The notes under the pieces were generated by a model. The model saw only the letters and a program-made list of their open reading frames with translations, did not search any database and was not told the origin of the DNA. This document shows, piece after piece, positions 56,510 to 64,000 of a DNA stretch of 64,000 nucleotides. Made by a program: the position numbers and the translations under genes. The stretch's first letter is position 1; each line of letters starts with the position of its first letter. The DNA is from Mytilisepta virgata (taxonomy: Eukaryota; Mollusca; Bivalvia; Mytilida; Mytilidae). Where the stretch lies: assembly GCA_028015205.1 (NCBI GenBank), contig CM051520.1, positions 65,170,694 through 65,234,693 of the forward strand, given 5' to 3'.

Positions 56510-58439
56510 ACACATATTCACCAACGTCACATTTGTTAGTGTGACGTCATTTTGTAAGCAAAAATCAATGTATTCTACACAAAAATTGAAAATCTGCTCT
56601 CGCAAACAATTTGTCTGTGGCAAAGACAATAATTAATTACGAATATTGGAAGCAAAACGTAGAGTAATTTTACTTTTCCTTTTATTCGAAATAAACATCT
56701 GATATGTTCGCAAAATGACTTGCAGTTGTAAAAAGACATATGGTAATCTTTCTACATGGTTTCATCTAATCATAGCAAAAATATCTTGTAATTTCTTTCA
56801 TTGGAAGGCCATCAACTGAAAATATACATGGTATGGGTCATAGATTTTCTAAAAAAATTTCTAAGCCAGTGTCATTCAATATTCTTTTCACCAGCTCATC
56901 TCTATCAGGTACACGTAAAAAGAATTGGTTATGGCTACTGTGCATGTGTTTTGCGTCTGGCCTTGAAAATCACCATGCTGCCTTGGTATATTTTGCAACA
57001 TGCACACATCAGAAGAAAACCTCAACATAAATGTATGTGTAGAATATTCTTACCCTTTGTACATAAATTTATCAGGGGAAAAAACACAATTTATTTTGGT
57101 TGTGTCATATTATCAGAAACTTTTGTTTGCCTTAATGGACCTGCTTTCCGAGTAGTAGGCCTATGTAAGTTTCTAATGTAATGAATTTTTTGTTATCAAC
57201 TTTTGTAAACAAGATGTGCACACTTAGACTCAAAAGCTGTGCTCAAGGCCTAAAGTGTTGAAATACACAACTATGATAAATCAAAAAAAAAAAAAAAAAA
57301 AACGCTGAAGAACCAATTCAAAAATTTCCAAAACCATTTAAGGACTGAGTGATGCACGGTGGAGATATTCCTCAATTGTCACAACATTTGTAACAGTATG
57401 TATAGATGTAAATATATTTAGTAGATTCATTAAAGAAATTTACAGAGATTGCCCCATAAATCAAATGCAAAACTGTTAGTGTTTTAGTATATTATTCATG
57501 TTTTCGCTTTATATGCAAGACAGTAGATGACTAACTCAATGATATTTAGATACGGCAAATTCTGGTCGAGATTTTACAAAACCGGCGGATATTTTTTGAC
57601 ATTCTGGAGAATTCCGGTGAGGATTTAAAAAATTTCTACAGTGAGGAGAATTCAGATTTAAATGTTAAATGTACAAATATGTCTCATCATGATAACTCAA
57701 CTGCCTTTTATTGTTTTTTGATAATATAGGGTACATGTATGTACTTTTAGTTTTCCTGGAAATGTTCTGGTCATAAATTCAATATCACATGGATAATTTT
57801 GGGTCATGGGTTTCAAGTTCGCCAACAAAAATCCCCCCACCCCCTTTTCCGTTATAAAATGGTTTTTGGTTAGCTATGTGTTTCTACATTTTTGTTTGTG
57901 TCTTTGCAGTTTTTCTTTGGCTGTGTTAGCGTTCTCGATATGCATTTGACTTGTCTTTAGATTTTGGTCTTGTTTCGGTATCATTTCTACGATAATTATT
58001 TGTTTTTCTCCTTGTTAATATAAAAATTATTAATCATTTGTAGACGTTAAAGAAAATGCCAGTTAAAACACTACTCAAGGATAATGACACAAAAAATGCT
58101 CTGCGTGTTCAATTAACAAAAAATCGACATCTGACTTTCAAATCTAAGTGTTAGGGGTTGGGATTTCAACAGTGTATTCAATTTCCATCAATTAATTTTT
58201 AAACTGTCAGTATAATTAATACTTGAGATATAGAGGCAATAGGCAATATGCCAATCAGTGCATGTGATCAGGTCATGAGGAATAAGAATATAAAAAGTTT
58301 TAAGAATGGTTATCTCATATTACATGAGGTGTGTATCATTTAATGCTTAATCGTATGGAGATAAGAAAATATTTGTTTTATCAGTGTTTATGGGTAAGGG
58401 TTTGTATGCTGTATAGGATGTTTGAAGACGTTAAAAATG
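56510..58439. other. Intergenic, repeat debris, no gene called
   Basis: It contains a copy of the CTTGTAATTTCTTTCATTGG then AAGGCCATCAACTGAAAA repeat at 56787-56825 and a run of A at 57281-57302. The 126-codon plus frame at 56801-57181 begins in that repeat and overlaps another open frame, so it is probably chance. Confidence 0.45.
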
Positions 58440-58718
58440 ATCAAGTTTTGGAGGTGTGGATAACTTTCATGAGTTATGCATTTGTTAGTCTTGTGTGTTT
58501 TTTTAATTTGGTTCATTTGTATGTTTCGGGGTTTAGCGTGGCGTCCATTTCGCCGAAATAGTATGTATTATTCTTTAGGGGCCGGCTGAAGCCCGCCTCC
58601 AGGTCCGGGATTTTATCGCTGCTTTGAAGACCCATTGGTGGCCTTGGGCTGTTTTTTTAATCTTTGGTCGGGTTGTTGTCTCTTTGACACATTCTCCTTT
58701 TCCATTCTCTATTCTATC
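58440..58718 (+). repeat. Dispersed mussel-type repeat
   Basis: It holds ATTTGTATGTTTCGGGGTTT, TTAGGGGCCGGCTGAAGCCC, GGTCGGGTTGTTGTCTCTTT then GACACATTCTCCTTTTCCAT. I recognise this as an abundant bivalve repeat end. It may be the 3' end of a retroelement, since the order and the CATTCTCTATTCTA end resemble other copies I remember. Confidence 0.55.
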
Positions 58719-59212
58719 GTTCAAATCTTCTTGTTATGGGATATAAGAAAAAAATGATTTTTAAAACGCAGCAGTGAGTTTACATATATACCATGTTACT
58801 GTGTAAAGATACAATGGATTTTTAACCAACATGGCGTTAACTGATGAACCACTAGCGTTTATCCAAAGTCATGAATTATTTGCAGTTTTTGTTTTTACAA
58901 ATAAGTTATATTACATAGATTATTACAAATAGAATAATGTAATCAGAACCTTGTAAATATTACAAAAACTACTATATTATGAGAAAGATGATGAAAAATG
59001 ATATACAAATATATTTTTAACCATTCTTCAGTTTGGTTGCTTTGATTGATTAGTATGTTATTGTTCAACTAGAAATAAAAAGAGGAGGAAGAATTACTAT
59101 GGAATTATTATTATAATGTTTCTTAGCAAATATTAGTGCCATCAGTAAGATAAAAGATGCTCGTGAACGTAGATTTAATATAATACAAGACTAACACAGT
59201 CAGTAGAAATAC
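58719..59212. other. Intergenic, 3' flank of the lectin gene
   Basis: No gene. The lectin poly(A) signal (AATAAA on the minus strand) is at 59218-59213. Confidence 0.4.
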
Positions 59213-59320
59213 TTTATTTAATGATATACAGAAAAAAAACATAAACTATCAAGAAATTTTGAAAAAAAAAGTATACATGTTGTCTTCATCAGGGAGTTTT
59301 CATCATTCTGTAGATTTCTA

Positions 59321-60840
59321 CTACATAACTTTTGGACATGCCATCCAGGAGATACGTGCACCGTACAATACCGAGCCTGCCCAGGTTTGCATTTTCAGTT
59401 TGAATCCAGTATTTGAAATATCAGTAATGGACGTTGACACCCTTACGTTCTGGTCCTTGTTTGAATCCAGTATATATAATCCATAAGACACAGCTGGTAC
59501 GTTTTCAAAGGGTGTATTGAAAGTGATTCGGGTTTCCAAAGGAAACTGTGTTTCTGGAAAAGTATGCGCACCATATACACCGGATTGACCTACAAAAATC
59601 ACGTGTATCGTGAAAAAAATGACTAACTTACGATGTTTTCTTATAAAATTTAGGAAGTATAGCAAACTTGCTTGCTTTTATATGTAAAACTTGTACCTAA
59701 GATGCAATGTAATAGGAAAGGACGAATTTGTAAGATATATAATACGCGTTACAGAAGAAAACAGCAATTGTATCGCTATCTAATTACAGATAAGGCCTTC
59801 AGCACGAAAACATTCTTGAAATCTATCATTTTAAGAAATTTTAGAACGGGACAATACAGAATCGCATCTTAATGAAAAAAGAACAGAGGCGTCGTGTAGT
59901 CAAACACGCATTAATGAACCAAAAAAAAAAAAAAAAACGAGCAATCGTTTTTGCTTTTTCTTGACTAAAGTTGATTTTGTGTGGGTTTGATGTCTTTTAA
60001 ATTCTTTTAAAAAGCATGAATGATACTTACATCCTTGTCTTGGTTTTCTAGCTGAAAAACAATAATAAATTGTGATGTACTGTTACATTGTATCAATTCA
60101 ATTTAATAATGTCGATACAAATTTGTCTTAAATATGTATATATAATCAGATTACTGTTAAATAAATGCAAGAGACGCATAATTTATATACATGTTACATG
60201 TTCATCCCAATATATATGTCGATCACTGAGGCTATATTTTCAAGAGACGCATAATTTATATACATGTAACATGTTCATTCCAATATATATGTCGATCACT
60301 GAGGCTATATTTGCATACAGCGGATGTGGCCAAGTGGTCTAGGGCTCTAGACATAGGGCGAATATGTGACAGGGTGCTACGCGAATAGGTGACATAGTGT
60401 CTCAACGGTGTGAGTTCGAGACCCAACGAATGGAAACATTTGGACAGTATTAAAATTTGATAGTGTTGGGTTAGTGTAAAGGCAAATATATATACATTCT
60501 TAATCTCAACTTTATTCTGGTGAAACGAAAAATACTTTAATCTATTATTCTTCATTTAATAATTAAGTACATATATGTTTACCGACTTCCAAAAGTGGAT
60601 TTAATTTTGTAAATACTAATAAATACATAATTTCTTGACCGCCGTGTTTTTTCTAGCCAAACCCTTTTTACCTTCTTGAAGAGCGAGTTGAGCTTGATTT
60701 TCGACACTTTCCAACTTGTCATCTGTGCTTCCAAATCTTGCCTTAAGTTTATTACAAAAATTATCAATCCACGCAGTATCTTGGCTTTGTACAATCGTCA
60801 ACAAACTGACAAACAGGCAAACATATAAGATGATCCTCAT
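59321..60840 (-). CDS. Secreted H-type lectin (167 aa, 3 coding exons)
   Basis: Coding exons on the minus strand: 60840-60627, a micro-exon 60051-60031 (21 bp) and 59589-59321. Introns are T|GTATTT..TTTCAG and GGAT|GTAAGT..TTGTAG, and phases join to a single 168-codon frame. Residues 1-19 are a signal peptide (MRIILYVCLFVSLLTIVQS). Residues 20-78 are Lys/Glu/Ala-rich and may form a helix or coiled coil for oligomer assembly. The H-type lectin fold spans about 96-163: RITFNTPFENVPAVSYGLYI, then RVSTSITDISNTGF, then QTWAGSVLYGARISWMAC. The family (Pfam H_lectin; snail agglutinin HPA and discoidins) binds GalNAc/galactose-type glycans as trimers or hexamers. Cys79 and Cys163 flank the domain, as in HPA-type lectins. 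An extracellular defence or glycan-binding role is inferred. The first intron carries a tandem duplication and a tRNA-like sequence. Confidence 0.88.
60168..60313. repeat. 73-bp tandem duplication in lectin intron 1
   Basis: Two copies start CAAGAGACGCATAATTTATA at 60168 and 60241. They differ by only three or four bases, so the duplication is recent. Confidence 0.9.
60323..60430 (+). repeat. tRNA-like SINE head fragment in lectin intron 1
   Basis: GATGTGGCCAAGTGGTCTAG then GGC is a good polymerase III A box, and GTGTGAGTTCGAGACCC, about 80 bases later, is a B box. The spacing and the missing folded stems speak against a working tRNA. It resembles the tRNA-derived head of the SINE at 40.7 kb (GGCCGAGTGGTCTA). 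The body and tail are not visible. Confidence 0.5.
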
Positions 60841-60875
60841 GTTTCTATCTCTATCGTATGGATAAGCAACGTACT

Positions 60876-61331
60876 ACTGTAATAAATTAAAATTTAATGC
60901 ATCTTTAGCCTACATTGAAATATATACACACACACACTGTATTATATTTTATAGCCATATTAAATAAATCAAGCCCTGCTAATATAATGTTATGTAAGAA
61001 CATATTACTCTAACATTTTGAGGGTAGAAATTAAATATTATGATGCCAATTTCTATATATGATATACATAAATGTATAGTACATGTAAACTGAATAAATA
61101 ATTGCCATCAGCATTATCAAAGCTCAAAAATATTGATAAACCAAAATTAGAAAATGTAGTACATAATATAACGAAATATAACGAAATTTGTACACTTACT
61201 GTGATTCAGTGAGAAAAGCAACACCTTTTAACACCGGTACACCAAAGAAGAAACTTTAAAGGTTTTTACCTACCGTACAAATTGATCAGCTCGGATAGAG
61301 TGTACATAGCATGGAAATATATATATATATA
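60876..61331 (-). promoter_or_regulatory. Lectin promoter, leader exon and leader intron
   Basis: On the minus strand a TA-rich TATATATATATATA (61331-61316) is followed by a leader ending TTTGTACG|GTAGGT (donor 61273). The intron runs to TTATTACAG (acceptor 60877), and the leader continues 36 bases to the ATG at 60840. The start is probably near 61300. The TATA run may be a plain microsatellite, but its position is right. Confidence 0.55.
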
Positions 61332-61689
61332 GTCGGATACTGAATAAAACTTGTTTTTTCCTGATAGTTTCCTGTTACATAATTATGATGTATGAGTAGT
61401 ACAATTCGAAACAATTAACCAATTTTTATGCAGATCCTGTGTACATTTTGTCAATATCCGACTCGTTAGCACAGAGCGATGAATATGTCTTCCTGGCTAT
61501 ATTTTTCTTAATTGATAGTATATTAGTATTGGTATGAAACATACATACATGTATACAATGCATTGGCAAAATACTGGTATAATATTGCATACGACTGAGT
61601 GTGCCTGTATTAATAATTATTGAGAGTTGTTTTGTTTGTGTGAATTTTTTGATTGCGGTTACAATAGTTTCTTAACAGTAACATACCAA
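61332..61689. other. Intergenic with a repeat piece
   Basis: 61490-61560 belongs to the family at 55680. Otherwise nothing recognised. Confidence 0.4.
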
Positions 61690-61990
61690 TGACTCCATCG
61701 TATTGGGGTTCGCTACTGTCGTGCCTGTTGTATATGCGACGACTTTTTCTTTAGGGCGAGGTTGCCCTGTCACATAACATGGTTATGTCCTGTATCTGTT
61801 AGTTTCATATTTTCGCCGAACTTGACACTTCACTGGGAATCTGACTGATGCCGTTAACTGATCTTTGAGAAGGACATGCTTACCCTTCCAGAGCACCTGG
61901 TGTCACTCCCGTTTTTTTGGGGGGGAATTCAAATTGCTACTTCTTTTTTTTCTGTGTTGTCTTGTTCTTTTTTTTTTTGTTTAGTTTATT
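61690..61990 (+). repeat. Dispersed mussel-type repeat
   Basis: It contains CGTATTGGGGTTCGCTACTG, CATATTTTCGCCGAACTTGA, ACATGCTTACCCTTCCAGAG then CACCTGGTGTCACTCCCGTT. I recognise CTTACCC.TCC.GAGCACCTG as part of an abundant bivalve repeat. Limits are approximate. Confidence 0.5.
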
Positions 61991-62099
61991 ATGTTATTTA
62001 TTCTTAAGTTATGCACGTATAATTGGATTTTGAATTTACGGACCTTTCCCACTGTTTTGTCGCTTCTTTTGCTGATTATTTAGGTTTCCTTGTTTTTAT

Positions 62100-62330
62100 T
62101 TAAGCTTAATGAGATATCCACAACTCTTACTACTTCCTAAAAATAACATAGTGACAGACTTGTGAATTGTTAAAAGCAACGCAACTGTCATAGATAAAAA
62201 CAAAAACTTACTGGACATCTATACAAAGGCAAAACACATCTTGTAATTTCTTTCGTTTAAAGACCATTGACTGAAAACATATGTTACTAAAAATCACCTG
62301 AAGGCTTTAAAATTCCTGAGCCTGTGTGTC
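62100..62330 (+). repeat. Dispersed repeat family, copy near 62.2 kb
   Basis: It carries TACTGGACATCTATACAAAG, CATCTTGTAATTTCTTTCGT and GACCATTGACTGAAAACATA, matching 55850-55990 and 56770-56830. Confidence 0.6.
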
Positions 62331-64000
62331 TTATTAATATTTCTAGATGGTGTCAAAGGGAAACATTCTTTAAAATTTCAATATTCATATATGCTAGGTA
62401 TATGTGCATATAAGGTGTTCAATCGGGGATAAAGTTTTAAACATTTGATCAACCATTGGCTACGGCTGCTGCGTTGTACTTCTTGTCTGAAGCAAAGGCT
62501 ATCATGATTTACATACCAGTGTAAATATTTCGTGATACGTTCTGGTTTGTTAAGTAATGTAACGAAATTTTGATTATTATTATTTTACCAAGCTAACAAC
62601 AATAATTTTAATCTGCATATTATCGTAAAATAATCTTACGCCAAACATTACATCTACATGTGTACACTGTTTGGTAATTTTCGCAGTTATATATAACCAA
62701 AGAAATGTTTCTAGTTTATTTCATGTACGTAAGGCATATAATGTTCTATAGAATAACACAACTTATGCAAGGACGTGATCTCTAGAAGACATGATAAAAC
62801 ACGTTCCGGTACTTAAGCACGGTTGTTCTGGTGAATAAAACATCAACTGCAAGTCAAAGTCTAGCAATAGGATTAAAATATTTGAATTATGAAAAAGTCG
62901 CTATACAAAAACCTACTATTGGTATTCAAAAACTCCTGGATTTAATAAGATCCCCAACGAAATATTTAGAGTATTTGCACCTTTTGCAGACAAACTAGTA
63001 AAAAGTAGTAAAGTGCATAACTTTCACTTGGAGATTTCATATTAATCATTCTCCTTCCAGTACTTTACATAGATTGCCCAACGAGTCTTCTGCATGGTAT
63101 TATTTATGCTTTCGATTCCTACGCAAGCTATTTTCGAATATGAGTACTGACGTGCATCCGGTTGAATATGTTAATTGTCAACACATGTAAATACATAAGT
63201 CACAATTTCTATTACGTTTTTTATTTTCCAAATTTCACATTTCTCCGAGCGAAAAAGCATGTTTCATTGTCGCTATGAACATTGCACTGTTTTCGGTCCA
63301 TTGTCACTTCATAATCTATATAAATTCATAAAAACCATCCCACAGATAACGATTTCTGTTTACCTTGAGTTGGTAATGTACATGTAAACATGTTTATATT
63401 TAATTTGCATGGCAAAATATCAATCTGAATACGTAACAACTCATTTTTAGATCATCTATCGATTTTTTTGCTTCCAAATCAATTTGAAATTGCTAGTTTT
63501 CGGAAAAAAATTCAAAAATCCCAGATGGCGGAAAAAAATTCTGAATATTTTACTAATTGTCTGATGTGCCCTTTTATATGTTCTGTGTTTCAGTATTATT
63601 CAATGTTTTTGAAAACTCAATATTCTAAAACCTTATTGCGCATCTACATAAAATGTGTGGCAATATTGCATAGAAATAAAATGCGGAGGGACAAACATTC
63701 GGGCAATCAGACGAGGCGGTAACAGATTTCTTCCAAGGTCTTAGATGTTTTGTTAATTTCATATTAGAAGTTGATCACAATCAAGCAGGCAACACAACAA
63801 TTATTTGCTATGTACCACCTGACATGTCAACACTAATAGAATGATTTTAAGTCTTTGTTATATTTCTCAGCAATTTAGTTTAAAAATTATACAACAGTTA
63901 TTTATTTGACTCTATCCTTTAATATGATCACGCCATGTAAGATCATTTAAAATGACGTTATTGAAATCGGACAATTGGAAAATTAAAACACTACGCAAAG
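62331..64000. other. Intergenic, nothing recognised
   Basis: AT-rich. The frame at 63468-63722 has no start context or domain. Confidence 0.4.

Noticed and set aside
56801..57181. 126-codon frame as a gene
   Set aside because: It starts inside a dispersed repeat, overlaps another open frame, and shows no signal peptide, domain or splice support.
60323..60430. Functional tRNA gene
   Set aside because: A and B boxes are present, but the spacing is too long and no cloverleaf can be drawn; a SINE head is more likely.

Overview
The window looks like nuclear DNA of a marine bivalve, most likely a mussel (Mytilus or a relative). It is AT-rich, its genes are split by introns with GT..AG borders, and it carries repeat families typical of bivalves. 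Three or four real host genes lie among a very dense population of non-coding mobile elements. All of the confident host genes encode proteins with a signal peptide, and several have a short non-coding first exon behind a TATA box.

Layout. 1-4.7 kb is intergenic with two dispersed-repeat blocks. 4.8-6.3 kb holds a methionine-rich secreted protein gene (copy A). 7.25-9.15 kb holds the promoter remnant and 5' half of a second, broken copy (copy B). 9.64-27.31 kb is one giant foldback element of about 17.7 kb. The 3' half of copy B resumes at 27.31 kb on the other side. 28.4-29.9 kb has a decayed reverse transcriptase, 30.3-30.8 kb a TA-flanked MITE, and 32.3-33.0 kb a TIR element. 33.3-35.4 kb is the third, intact secreted paralogue (copy C). 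36.0-42.2 kb is a six-exon secreted protein with two FAS1 (fasciclin) domains. 46.0-47.3 kb (minus strand) is a secreted protein with three cysteine-rich repeats that I do not recognise. 48.2-51.2 kb is a hAT-like MITE next to a 5'-truncated LINE. 53-58.7 kb is full of palindromic repeats. 59.2-61.3 kb (minus strand) is a three-coding-exon secreted H-type lectin gene. The rest is intergenic.

The most unusual structure is the foldback element. Its arms start with the same terminal sequence (GATTGATTCTATTTC) in opposite orientation. They are about 5.4 and 4.0 kb long, end in tandem arrays of a roughly 63-bp unit, and are flanked by a perfect 9-bp direct repeat, TGCGTACAA. The middle carries further arrays (42-bp and 28-bp units), a second palindrome and LINE debris, but no visible transposase. 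The element sits at the very edge of a roughly 490-bp TA-flanked MITE that had already split copy B. The order of events can therefore be read: gene duplication, MITE insertion, foldback insertion.

Functionally, the host genes look like an extracellular/secretory set: two intact Met-rich secreted paralogues, a FAS1 adhesion-type protein, a Cys-rich repeat protein and a lectin. No operon-like or pathway link is visible. All gene models come from reading splice borders and protein motifs by eye, with no alignment or search run.
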